DNA of 33,967 nucleotides from Terriglobia bacterium (GTDB lineage Bacteria; Acidobacteriota; Terriglobia; Bryobacterales; Bryobacteraceae). Position numbers and translations under genes: made by a program. The stretch lies in NCBI GenBank assembly GCA_020073365.1, contig JAIQFL010000096.1:1-33967 (forward strand), given 5' to 3'. Below, piece by piece: positions 15,108 through 22,729 of the stretch (positions within the stretch are counted from its first letter, which is position 1; each line of letters opens with the position of its first letter). Below the pieces are notes generated by a model. That model was not told the DNA's origin. It made no database searches and was given only the letters and a program-made list of their open reading frames with translations.

Positions 15108-15866
15108 TCATTGTGGTCGGACCGCTACCATCAGCCACAGGTCGGTGGCGCTGGCTCGGGTGTTCCCCACGCCCGGCCGCCACTTGACGAAAGGATCTTC
15201 GCACCGGACCACCTGAAGGCCGGCCTGCTCGACTTCCGCGCGCACCAATGCAGAATCGATTTCGTGTAGCTTGAGTTGGTCCGCTCGGGCTTGGCTGCGA
15301 TGTTCGATGAAACTGTAGTCCGCAATCACCAGTCGGCCGCCAGGCTTCAACGCGTGCCGGATCTTGTCCAGCATCGCCGTATAATTCGTGAAATGATGAT
15401 ATGAGTCGACGATCAAGACGGCGGCCAGACGATCCGCGGGAAGTTTCGGATCGTCGACCTCGCCTTTGACGACCTCAACGTTGTGCAAATTGAACGCTTT
15501 CACTCTGGCGTTCAGCCATCCGGAAGTGGAGATGTCTTCCGCAAACACCCTGCCTTCAGCGCCGGCCAGATCCGCAAGCCGCAGGGAGTAGTAGCCGGCT
15601 CCCGCGCCAACGTCGGCAACCCAATCGCCCCGCGAGACTCCGAGCGCTGCCACCACGTCGGTGGCCCTCTGATAAGGCTCGCGGCTCGCGTCCACCGCTC
15701 GAAAATCCTCTATCGTGGACGGGTTTCCCGCGTTCACCGGGCGTGATTCTTGCGACGACAGGGTCGAACTGATCGCGGCCAACGCGATCAGGCCGCGAAT
15801 CACCAGCACCAGGTTGCAGCGTGTCCGTTTAGAAGGCCTGAGTGACGGGGACAGTGAAGGGATCAA
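15108..15866 (-). CDS. SAM-dependent methyltransferase with N-terminal membrane/signal segment
   Basis: The protein is 252 aa starting at a TTG (15866), 2 nt after the upstream stop, with GAGG 5 nt before it, so translation is coupled. An N-terminal hydrophobic segment (LVLVIRGLIALAAISSTLSS) predicts export or anchoring, which is unusual for a methyltransferase. The SAM fold is clear: WVADVGAGAGYYSLRLADL (motif I), RVFAEDIS, LAAVLIVDSYHHF and LKPGGRLVIADYS. The pre-fold region (PYQRATDVVAALGVSRGDW) matches exported or periplasmic-annotated methyltransferases common in acidobacteria and planctomycetes. The substrate is unknown. Confidence 0.85.
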   Translation of the reverse strand: MIPSLSPSLRPSKRTRCNLVLVIRGLIALAAISSTLSSQESRPVNAGNPSTIEDFRAVDASREPYQRATDVVAALGVSRGDWVADVGAGAGYYSLRLADLAGAEGRVFAEDISTSGWLNARVKAFNLHNVEVVKGEVDDPKLPADRLAAVLIVDSYHHFTNYTAMLDKIRHALKPGGRLVIADYSFIEHRSQARADQLKLHEIDSALVRAEVEQAGLQVVRCEDPFVKWRPGVGNTRASATDLWLMVAVRPQ

Positions 15867-15868
15867 GC

Positions 15869-16441
15869 TTACCTCTTCCGGCGAAAACGGGTCTCGGAGT
15901 AGAGTTCAAAGTCCTTGCCCGGTTCCGCCAGTTCGAATCGCTCGACAAAGCTGTCGGGCCCGGTAATTGTGTAGGTTTCGCGGGCACGGTAGCCCGCTCG
16001 AAAATTCTCGATAGCCTCCGATGTGAACCTCAGAGGCCCCTCCCGAACCGGCTCGGACACGTACTGGTTGACGAAGCCTTCCACGTGAAATTGCCGCAGA
16101 ACAAATACCTGCCGGGAGCGGTCGTAGCTGATCATGCCCCACTCCTCATGAACCTCACCTTTCGGATTCTTCGGCTGGGCGGGATAGGTGGACTTGCTTC
16201 GTATCTCCAGATACCTGTTATTCAGCACGAACCGGTATTCGCGCACACACTGCCCGCTTCCGGGCTGGCCGTTGACGTCCCCCTCCCAGGCGCCGGCGAG
16301 AAACCGGACCGGCTTCCAGATGTCCGGGACCGGACTGCTCTGCGACGCCAAAACCGCACAGAACAGAAGGGCCAGGCTGCAACTGCGGGCGGCTGTCATC
16401 TGCGATATAGCTATCGTATCGAAACACTGCCGGAGATTCAT
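15869..16441 (-). CDS. Secreted lipocalin-like protein (DUF1579-type)
   Basis: The protein is 190 aa. A signal peptide is seen after an extended N-terminus (MTAARSCSLALLFCAVLASQ begins at residue 15). The ATG at 16441 has AGGAGG 12 nt upstream; the ATG at 16399 would give a more compact signal but lacks such a site. The mature part is beta-rich with the opening KPVRFLAGAWEGDVNGQPGS and later YRFVLNNRYLEIRS, EEWGMISYDRSRQVFVLRQF and ETYTITGPDSFVERFELA. This is the plan of DUF1579/lipocalin-like barrels. The ligand is unknown. It is first in a three-gene minus-strand unit with two methyltransferases. Confidence 0.65.
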   Translation of the reverse strand: MNLRQCFDTIAISQMTAARSCSLALLFCAVLASQSSPVPDIWKPVRFLAGAWEGDVNGQPGSGQCVREYRFVLNNRYLEIRSKSTYPAQPKNPKGEVHEEWGMISYDRSRQVFVLRQFHVEGFVNQYVSEPVREGPLRFTSEAIENFRAGYRARETYTITGPDSFVERFELAEPGKDFELYSETRFRRKR

Positions 16442-16560
16442 CTCTGAAGGGGGCCTCCTGATTGCTCAGCGGCCAAGGGCGCATCCCCGACGGTCGCCTC
16501 CGGGACTGATCGCGGCGACGAGGTGAACGGCGTCGGTCGCCGGAAATTGCCGTAATCCGC

Positions 16561-16566
16561 TATAAT
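16561..16566 (+). promoter_or_regulatory. Exact -10 box (TATAAT) upstream of the DUF1326 gene
   Basis: TATAAT at 16561-16566 overlaps the first in-frame ATG (16565). Transcription would start near 16573, after that ATG. This supports the ATG at 16589 as the real start, preceded by GAGGGA. No good -35 box is seen. Confidence 0.5.
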
Positions 16567-16588
16567 GGCAACTGAGGGAAAAACTGGG

Positions 16589-17281
16589 ATGCTGAAAGCT
16601 CTGTTTACTGCGGCCGCAGTGTCGGCCATCACTGCATCGATTTCTTTGGCAGCCGGGATTCCGGCTCGCACCGTCACCGGCAACTACATCGAAGCTCGTA
16701 CGGCGGATGTGTTCACGGGCGCTTGTTTCGCCAATGGCGAAGCCGAACAGGTCGGCCGCGAAGCGGTATTCGGGTGGAAGATCGCCAATGGCGATTGGCA
16801 TGGCGTGAGCCTGGCGGGACTGTCGGTGGTCGGCGTGGTCCGCTCAGAGCATACGCTGGGCCTGGCGTCGGAGCCGGTGAATCCTGCCAAGGCTGTGCTC
16901 ATCGTGGACAGCCACGCCAATGCGGAGCAGCGTCTGGCACTCCTGAGCTTCGCCAGGCACATGGGCGGGGACCTGTTGAGTGACGTCGTGAAGGTGGATT
17001 ACGCTCCCATCGAGCTAACCGTCCAGGATGGCAATATCCACGGCGGCACCGCCAAGCTCACCGCGGGTTCCCTGGCGTCCATACAGACGCGCGCGCTGAA
17101 CTCGGGCGACCACGTCTGCGGGAACGAAGAAGTGTGGTACCCGCCATTGACCAGCGTGGAGCATGCCATGCCGGCCTATGCGATCGACAACTCCTTCACG
17201 GGCGATGGCTTGGGTGAAACCTGGCACAACCGCCTCCGGCGCAGCGGATTCCTCGGCACTTTCCAGGTTCCGACGGAGTAG
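16589..17281 (+). CDS. Secreted DUF1326-family protein
   Basis: The start at 16589 is chosen because a GAGGGA ribosome binding site lies 9-10 nt upstream and a -10 box covers the earlier ATG. The protein is then 230 aa. The signal peptide is MLKALFTAAAVSAITASISL with AAG following. The mature part matches the DUF1326 layout: GNYIEARTADVFTGACFANG, VFGWKIANGDWHGVSLAGLS and AVLIVDSHANAEQRLALLSF. It has few Cys. The function of DUF1326 proteins is not established. The gene abuts the lactonase-type gene with no gap (stop at 17281, possible start at 17282), so they are probably one operon. Confidence 0.75.
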   Translation: MLKALFTAAAVSAITASISLAAGIPARTVTGNYIEARTADVFTGACFANGEAEQVGREAVFGWKIANGDWHGVSLAGLSVVGVVRSEHTLGLASEPVNPAKAVLIVDSHANAEQRLALLSFARHMGGDLLSDVVKVDYAPIELTVQDGNIHGGTAKLTAGSLASIQTRALNSGDHVCGNEEVWYPPLTSVEHAMPAYAIDNSFTGDGLGETWHNRLRRSGFLGTFQVPTE

Positions 17282-18466
17282 TTGGTGGCGGGATACGGCT
17301 GGCGGGCCGGTACGGGAACAACACCGGCCCGGAGGTCCGTCGTACGCGCGCTGGTCTTCATGCTTCTGACGTGTGCCGGTGCGCGAGGTGCGGAGTACTT
17401 GGTTTATGCCGGCACTTACACGCGCGGTGCCAGCAAGGGCATTTACGCGTATCGCTTCCAAACCACCAATGGGAAGTTGACACCGCTCGGCGTAGCCGCG
17501 GAATCGGTCAATCCCTCGTTCCTTGTGGAGCAGTCCAACCATCGCTTCCTTTACGCGGTCAACGAGGATGCCGACGGCGCCCAACCGGGTAATACGGTCA
17601 CCGCTTTCGCCATCGATGCCAAAACCGGGAAGCTGACTCTTCTGAACCAGGTGCCGTCGCGCGGGGAGTGGCCGTGCCATCTGGCGCTCGACAAGACCGG
17701 CCGGTGGCTGGCGGTGGCGAACTATGGGAGCGGCACGATGGCGATCATGCCGGTCCGCCCCGATGGTCGATTGGGGGAAGCGGCGGTGGTGGAGAAGCAC
17801 GAAGGCTCCAGCGTGAATTCCGAACGGCAGCAGGGGCCACACGCGCACCAGGTCGTCTTCTCTCCCGACAATCGTTTCCTGTTGCTGGCCGACCTGGGGC
17901 TCGACAAGATTTTCGTGTACCGGTTCGACGCCATCGAGGGATCGATTTCTCCGGCCGATCAGCCCTTCGCCAGAGTCGCCCCCGGAGCCGGTGTCCGGCA
18001 TCTGGCCTTCCATCCGAACGGCAAGGTGGTCTACGCAATCAATGAGCTGGGCTCGACGGTTACGGCTTTCCGCTACGATCCGGCCAAGGGCGCGCTTTCC
18101 GATTTCCAGTCCGTCTCGACCCTACCGGAAGGCTTTAAGGGCGCCAGCACAACCGCGGAAGTGGCGGTGAATGCCGCGGGGACCGTGCTCTACGGTTCGA
18201 ATCGCGGGCACGACAGCATCGCGATTTTCTCGATCGATCCCGAGAGGTACACCTTGAGCGCGATGGACCACGCGCCCACCATGGGCAAGACGCCGCGCCA
18301 TTTCGCTCTCGATCCCACGGGCGCGCATCTCCTGGTGGGTAACCAGGACTCGAACGACATCGTCGTGTTCCGGGTCCATCCCACCACCGGACAACTCACG
18401 CCGGTGGGCAGGCCGATCACGGACACGCCGATGCCCGTGTGCATCCTGTTCGTGCCGCTTTTATAA
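17282..18466 (+). CDS. Secreted lactonase-type seven-bladed propeller (Pgl/YbhE family)
   Basis: The protein is up to 394 aa. The hydrophobic VVRALVFMLLTCAGARGA is the signal core. The true start is unclear: TTG at 17282 or GTG at 17285 give an n-region of about 20 residues, while the ATG at 17360 cuts into the signal. The mature protein shows the family rhythm: YLVYAGTYTRGASKGIYAYR, NPSFLVEQSNHRFLYAVNE, WPCHLALDKTGRWLAVANYG, GPHAHQVVFSPDNRFLLLAD, GVRHLAFHPNGKVVYAINEL and TPRHFALDPTGAHLLVGNQD. Cytosolic homologues hydrolyse 6-phosphogluconolactone. Secreted forms probably act on other lactones or only bind sugars. The gene ends within a large inverted repeat. Confidence 0.88.
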   Translation: MVAGYGWRAGTGTTPARRSVVRALVFMLLTCAGARGAEYLVYAGTYTRGASKGIYAYRFQTTNGKLTPLGVAAESVNPSFLVEQSNHRFLYAVNEDADGAQPGNTVTAFAIDAKTGKLTLLNQVPSRGEWPCHLALDKTGRWLAVANYGSGTMAIMPVRPDGRLGEAAVVEKHEGSSVNSERQQGPHAHQVVFSPDNRFLLLADLGLDKIFVYRFDAIEGSISPADQPFARVAPGAGVRHLAFHPNGKVVYAINELGSTVTAFRYDPAKGALSDFQSVSTLPEGFKGASTTAEVAVNAAGTVLYGSNRGHDSIAIFSIDPERYTLSAMDHAPTMGKTPRHFALDPTGAHLLVGNQDSNDIVVFRVHPTTGQLTPVGRPITDTPMPVCILFVPLL

Positions 18467-18538
18467 ACCGGGGACAGACGGGACGTTTTCTTTCCACGGA
18501 CCGAACTAATTGGAAAACGTCCCGTCTGTCCCCGGTTT
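18465..18538. repeat. 26-bp perfect inverted repeat (REP/BIME-like)
   Basis: The left arm (18465-18490) starts AAACCGGGGACAGACGGG and ends ACGTTTTC. The right arm (18513-18538) is its exact reverse complement. The spacer is 22 nt. The left arm begins inside the lactonase-type gene's TAA stop. The GGGGACAGAC...GTCTGTCCCC core looks like the palindromes associated with REP-associated tyrosine transposases. The transcript would fold into a very stable stem that could end or protect the upstream mRNA. The remaining 117 bp before the next gene shows nothing else. Confidence 0.85.
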
Positions 18539-18655
18539 CTCGGTTTCTCCATCATGGTAGCTTCAATACAAGTCTGGAGCGTGCCATGCGCGCGCCCACG
18601 ACCCAGTCTGTCAGAATAAGAACAGGCCCGTGAGGCCCAGAATGGCGATGACGCA

Positions 18656-19024
18656 ATGATCGACACGCTCCTGAATCTGATGTTTCGTTGTAGCCATCGG
18701 CAATTGACCCGCCCGGTCACTCCTGTGAGCAAGACCGGTGTTCCACGCGGCGAAACCTATGTGGTATGCCTGGATTGCGGCAAGCAGTTCGCCTACGACC
18801 TGAACGCGATGCGAATCGGGAAGGTAATCGACCGCTCCCACGACGCCTGCGTGCTGCCCCCCGGCCAGTCGACGTCGCGCAACAAGAAATTGAAGTATGC
18901 TTTTTGGGCGTCCGTCCCGCTGGCCGTAGTGATCGGTGCAGCGCTGAAGAAGCCAAAAGGGAGCCCCGAAAAGGAGTCTCCCCCGGCCACCAAAGCCGGC
19001 ACAGAGCCCGGCAAGCCTGACTGA
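18656..19024 (+). CDS. Small membrane protein with zinc-ribbon-like N-terminus
   Basis: The protein is 122 aa. Cys12, His14, Cys38 and Cys41 (RCSHRQLTRP...VVCLDCGKQFAYD) form a probable zinc site. One transmembrane helix (about 80-97, LKYAFWASVPLAVVIGAAL) follows, then a charged Lys/Pro/Glu-rich tail. I know this pattern only as an uncharacterised acidobacterial protein. The start could also be the internal ATG at residue 9, just before the Cys motif; no clear ribosome binding site decides. The gene stands alone between the inverted repeat and a small hairpin. Confidence 0.72.
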   Translation: MIDTLLNLMFRCSHRQLTRPVTPVSKTGVPRGETYVVCLDCGKQFAYDLNAMRIGKVIDRSHDACVLPPGQSTSRNKKLKYAFWASVPLAVVIGAALKKPKGSPEKESPPATKAGTEPGKPD

Positions 19025-19045
19025 TCAAGCGCTTGGCTGCTTGAT
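19024..19045 (+). terminator. Possible terminator hairpin
   Basis: ATCAAGC (19024-19030) and GCTTGAT (19039-19045) form a 7-bp stem starting at the stop codon of the zinc-ribbon membrane protein. There is no immediate T-run, though TTTCGGGTTTT follows a few bases later. Confidence 0.3.
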
Positions 19046-19136
19046 ACTGCTTTCGGGTTTTCGGCGTTGCTCCGCGCGGTAGGTTGCCTCTTCACCCCAA
19101 CCGCCAGGAGAGTAATCGGTCGATCCTTGCAGCCGA

Positions 19137-19142
19137 TATAAT
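19137..19142 (+). promoter_or_regulatory. Exact -10 box (TATAAT) close to a start codon
   Basis: TATAAT ends 6 nt before the GTG at 19149, so transcription would start at or near the start codon, implying a leaderless or very short-leader mRNA. No convincing -35 box is visible. Confidence 0.4.
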
Positions 19143-19148
19143 CTAGGA

Positions 19149-21056
19149 GTGCTATTCGACCAGGGCGGCGCCAGCCGGGACCAGCAGCGGCAAGGCCGTT
19201 CAGCAGCGACCGAAGGATTGCCGCCAGACGCTGTCCGAAATCAGCTCGACAAGATTTTCTCCAGCCAGGCCTTCGGTAATTCACCCCAACTCTGCCGGTT
19301 CCTCCGTTTTGTCGCCGACCAGGAAATCGGCGGCCAAGGCGATCAACTGAAAGAGTACCTCGTGGGTGTGGAGGTGTTTCGAAAAGACCAATCGTTCGAT
19401 CCACGCCTCGACACCGTGGTGCGGACGGAAGCCCGCCGGCTGCGCCGCAAGCTGACTGAGTATTACCAAACCGAGGGTCTTACCGACACGATCGAAATCG
19501 ATCTGCCGAAAGGGAGCTACCGTCCGGTTTTTCGAGCGCGTCCGGGAATGCCCCAGGCTCGGGTGGGGCGGTCCGCAGGGTTGCGCAGCCGGGGAAGATT
19601 TCTGGCGGCAGGAGTCTTCCTGGCGGTTGCCGGAGTGGCGACTTACTGGCTTTCCACGCGAGCTACAGAGCCGGGTCCAGGACACCGGAGTCTCCACTCC
19701 ATCGCGGTTCTGCCGCTCGAGAATCTGTCCGCCGATCCCGAGCAGGAGTATTTCTCCGACGGGATGACCGACGCTCTGATCACGGACTTAGCGAAGCTGA
19801 ACAGCCTGCGAGTCATCTCCCGCACCTCGGTGCTCCAATACAAAAGGGTGAAAAGACCGCTCCCTGAGATCGCCCGTCAGCTTGGTGTGGATTACGTGGT
19901 AGAGGGCACGGTGCTCGGAGCCGGAGAACGCGTGCGAATCAACGCACAGTTGATTGCGGTGAGGAACGAGCATCTTCTGTGGGCCGACATATACGAGCGC
20001 GACCGCGGCGATGCCCTGGCATTGCAGGGCGAGCTGGCGCGGGCGATCGCCAGGCAGATCAGTATCCACGTCACGCCTCAGGAGCAAGCCCGGCTTGGCT
20101 CCCGCTCCATCAGCCCCGAGGCCCAGGATGACTATCTCAAGGGCAGGTTCAACTGGCACACCAGGGATCAGGACCGGCTCATGAAGAGCGTGGAATACTT
20201 TCAGCGGGCGATCGCGAAAGAGCCGGGTTACGCCTTGGCGTACGCCGGCCTTTCCGACTCCTACTCTGTGCTTTCCGGACGTACGACCGGCCCGGATCGA
20301 AAGGACTTGTTGGAGCGGGCGAGAGGAGCGGCAAAGAAGGCGATCGCGTTGGACGACAGCCTGGGCGAGGCTCACGCCGGACTGGCCGTCAGCTCGTGGG
20401 ACTGGACCTGGCAGGAAGACGAGCGCGAGTTCCGGCGGGCGATCGAACTGAGTCCAGGCTATGCTACCGCTCATCAGTGGTACGCCGGGCTCCTGACGGA
20501 GTGCGGCAGGGTCGAGGAGGGTCTCGCCGAGGCCCGGCGCGCCGTGGAACTGGATCCTCTATCACCCTCCGTGAACCAGACGCTCGGCTGGGCGCTGTAT
20601 ATGGCGCGGCAGTACGATCGGGCAATCCAACAATTCCAGCACGCGATCGAAGCATTTCCGGACTTTACGCAGAGTTATGCAAGTCTGGGGCTGGCGTACG
20701 AGGCGAAAGGGATGCACCGGGAGGCGATAGCCGTCCTGGAGACGTTAATGAAGTTAACGGGCGGGGCCCCGCCGGCAGCGGCGCTTCTCGCTCACGCTCA
20801 TGCCGGCGAGGGTGATCGGAGCGAGGCGCGGCGCCGCCTGGACGAGTTCAAGAAGCGTAAGGACGTTACCCCCATCCTCTTCGCCCTGCTGTCTGTGGAC
20901 GTGGGCGATAAGACCGGCGCTTTCGAGTGGTTCGCAAAGGGAGTCGAGCAGCGCTCCATGTTCATCGATGAGGTGAAAGTGGAGCCCATGTACGACAGCC
21001 TTCATTCCGACCCGCGCTTCGCCACCCTTCTGAAGAAGATGAACCTGGCCAACTGA
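19149..21056 (+). CDS. Membrane protein: winged-helix-like N-terminus, TolB/FlgO-like domain, TPR repeats
   Basis: The protein is 635 aa from a GTG. The N-terminal region (about 25-125) has the layout seen in acidobacterial regulators: PDAVRNQLDKIFSSQAFGNS, QLKEYLVGVEVFRKDQSFDP and EARRLRRKLTEYYQTEG, then DLPKGSYRPVF. This looks like a CadC-type DNA-binding wing. One transmembrane helix (about 149-170) follows, then a TolB/FlgO-like domain (about 182-300: SIAVLPLENLSADPEQEYFS, DGMTDALITDLAKLN, GVDYVVEGTV). Six or more TPR units (about 330-600) complete the protein. By analogy with CadC/ToxR it could be a one-component membrane regulator sensing through its TPR domain. Targets are unknown. An upstream start might exist if the mRNA is not leaderless. 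Confidence 0.82.
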   Translation: MLFDQGGASRDQQRQGRSAATEGLPPDAVRNQLDKIFSSQAFGNSPQLCRFLRFVADQEIGGQGDQLKEYLVGVEVFRKDQSFDPRLDTVVRTEARRLRRKLTEYYQTEGLTDTIEIDLPKGSYRPVFRARPGMPQARVGRSAGLRSRGRFLAAGVFLAVAGVATYWLSTRATEPGPGHRSLHSIAVLPLENLSADPEQEYFSDGMTDALITDLAKLNSLRVISRTSVLQYKRVKRPLPEIARQLGVDYVVEGTVLGAGERVRINAQLIAVRNEHLLWADIYERDRGDALALQGELARAIARQISIHVTPQEQARLGSRSISPEAQDDYLKGRFNWHTRDQDRLMKSVEYFQRAIAKEPGYALAYAGLSDSYSVLSGRTTGPDRKDLLERARGAAKKAIALDDSLGEAHAGLAVSSWDWTWQEDEREFRRAIELSPGYATAHQWYAGLLTECGRVEEGLAEARRAVELDPLSPSVNQTLGWALYMARQYDRAIQQFQHAIEAFPDFTQSYASLGLAYEAKGMHREAIAVLETLMKLTGGAPPAAALLAHAHAGEGDRSEARRRLDEFKKRKDVTPILFALLSVDVGDKTGAFEWFAKGVEQRSMFIDEVKVEPMYDSLHSDPRFATLLKKMNLAN

Positions 21057-21164
21057 TTCGTCCGGGTAGCCCTCAACAGAATCAACCACTTCCACGAGTC
21101 AGACTACGGTGATGTCACCGTGTCTCTCTGCCAATCCCGCCGGAAACCGGGTTACGCTCTCCAC

Positions 21165-22655
21165 ATGCAAAAGCGGAAATCAACCCGGAGTCTGCTGAAC
21201 CGGCGCCAGATGCTCGCAGGACTTGGCGCCATGGCCTTGGTGGACGGTTTCGACCCGGTAGGACGCCTATGGATAGGCCGTGCGCAGGCGGCGGACGCGC
21301 GGTCATGTGTGGAAGCGCCTCCGCTCGACGGCGCGCTCCTGATAGACCTGGCATCGCGCAGCGCAGATTCAACCGACGAGGGCAACATCGTCCAGCACAC
21401 ACCGGCGGCCGCGTTGCGCCCAGGCTCGGTGGAGGATATCGCCAAGATGATCGGCTTCTGCCGGAAATGCGGGATCAAGGTTGCGGCGCGAGGCCAGCAC
21501 CACACCACCTTTGGGCAGGGGCTGTCGTCCGGCCTGATCATCGAAAACAGATGGCTCAATACGACGCATTCCATCGGGCCTGAGGGCGCCGACGTGGATG
21601 CCGGGGTGCTGTGGTTCGACCTGATCAGGCAGTCTTTCGCGCAGGGTCTTACGCCGCCCGTGCTGACGGGATACACGCAGCTCTCCATCGCAGGTACGCT
21701 CTCCGTGGGGGGCGTCTCCCTAACCAATGGTAAAGGCGCGCAAGTCGACCGGGTGCAGGAACTGCAAGTGGTGACCGGCAAGGGGGAGATTGTGTGGTGC
21801 TCCGAACACCACGAGCGCGACCTGTTCGAAGCTGTGCTCGCGGGCCTTGGCCAGTGCGGCATCATCACGCGCGCCCGGGTGGACCTGGTCCGTGCCAAAT
21901 CGATGGCGCGGCAATACACCATCCAGTACACCGAAGTTGCGGCGCTGTTCCGCGACATGCGCACGCTGCTCCATCGAGGAGAGTTGGACGGCATGTACGC
22001 GATCTGCGTGCCATCGGGCGCGAACAGCGCATATCTGCTCCTCCCGACCATCTATTTCAACCAGTCGAGCCCGCCGGACAACAATCATCTGCTGCGCGGT
22101 CTGAGCGTATCGCCCGGTGCAGCCGCGGTGCAGGACTTGGGCTATGTCGACCAAGTCACGCTGGTCGATGCCCTCTACAACAATCTTGCCGCTACCATGA
22201 TGTTCGATCAACTGATCAAGCCGTGGTTCGACGTTTTTCTTCCAGACCACGCCGTGGAGCAATACGTATCGGACGTGGTTCCCACTCTCACCCCGGAAGA
22301 TGTCGGGCCTACGGGCTTCGTGCTCATTCTGGCGCAGAAGCGCTCGGAGCTCACACGGCCATTTTTCCGTGTGCCCGACACCGGTTCCGACTGGACCTAC
22401 CTGTTTGACATACTCACCAGTTCCAGCGGACCCGGAGCAAACCCCGCATTCGTGAGCAAGATGCTGGCGCGTAATCGCAAGCTATTCGAGAAGGCGCGCG
22501 CGGCTGGTGGCACGCGCTATCCGATCGGCTCGATCCCGTTCGATCACCGGGACTGGGTGGTGCAATACGGCAAAGTCTGGGACCGGTTTGTTGAGCTGAA
22601 GAACCGATTTGACCCGGACGATATTCTCACTCCCGGGCTTGGCATCTTTCCATAG
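21165..22655 (+). CDS. Tat-exported FAD-binding oxidoreductase (PCMH-type, cytokinin-dehydrogenase-like)
   Basis: The start chosen is the ATG at 21165 (496 aa), because a Tat-like signal begins there: MQKRKSTRSLLNRRQMLAGL, then GAMALVDGF. An upstream GTG at 21120 only adds a non-homologous leader. The PCMH FAD domain shows ALRPGSVEDIAKMIGFCRKC, then VAARGQHHTTFGQG, where plant cytokinin dehydrogenases have GRGHS with the flavinylated His. His112 and His113 are the candidates here. TLSVGGVS and GLGQCGIITRARVDL follow, as in the family. The C-terminal WDRFVELKNRFDPDDILTPG is the standard end of this fold. The substrate, an amine or alcohol, is unknown, and so is whether FAD is covalent. Confidence 0.83.
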   Translation: MQKRKSTRSLLNRRQMLAGLGAMALVDGFDPVGRLWIGRAQAADARSCVEAPPLDGALLIDLASRSADSTDEGNIVQHTPAAALRPGSVEDIAKMIGFCRKCGIKVAARGQHHTTFGQGLSSGLIIENRWLNTTHSIGPEGADVDAGVLWFDLIRQSFAQGLTPPVLTGYTQLSIAGTLSVGGVSLTNGKGAQVDRVQELQVVTGKGEIVWCSEHHERDLFEAVLAGLGQCGIITRARVDLVRAKSMARQYTIQYTEVAALFRDMRTLLHRGELDGMYAICVPSGANSAYLLLPTIYFNQSSPPDNNHLLRGLSVSPGAAAVQDLGYVDQVTLVDALYNNLAATMMFDQLIKPWFDVFLPDHAVEQYVSDVVPTLTPEDVGPTGFVLILAQKRSELTRPFFRVPDTGSDWTYLFDILTSSSGPGANPAFVSKMLARNRKLFEKARAAGGTRYPIGSIPFDHRDWVVQYGKVWDRFVELKNRFDPDDILTPGLGIFP

Positions 22656-22729
22656 CAGAACCCTCGACGTACGGTGAGGTCCGAGCAAACGAAAATGACA
22701 AACACCTTTCGCCAAAAAAGGAGACATTC

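Noticed and set aside
18190..18732. 180-codon minus-strand frame across the lactonase end and the inverted repeat
   Set aside because: Translation has no recognisable domain and passes through both arms of the palindrome; better explained by chance openness.
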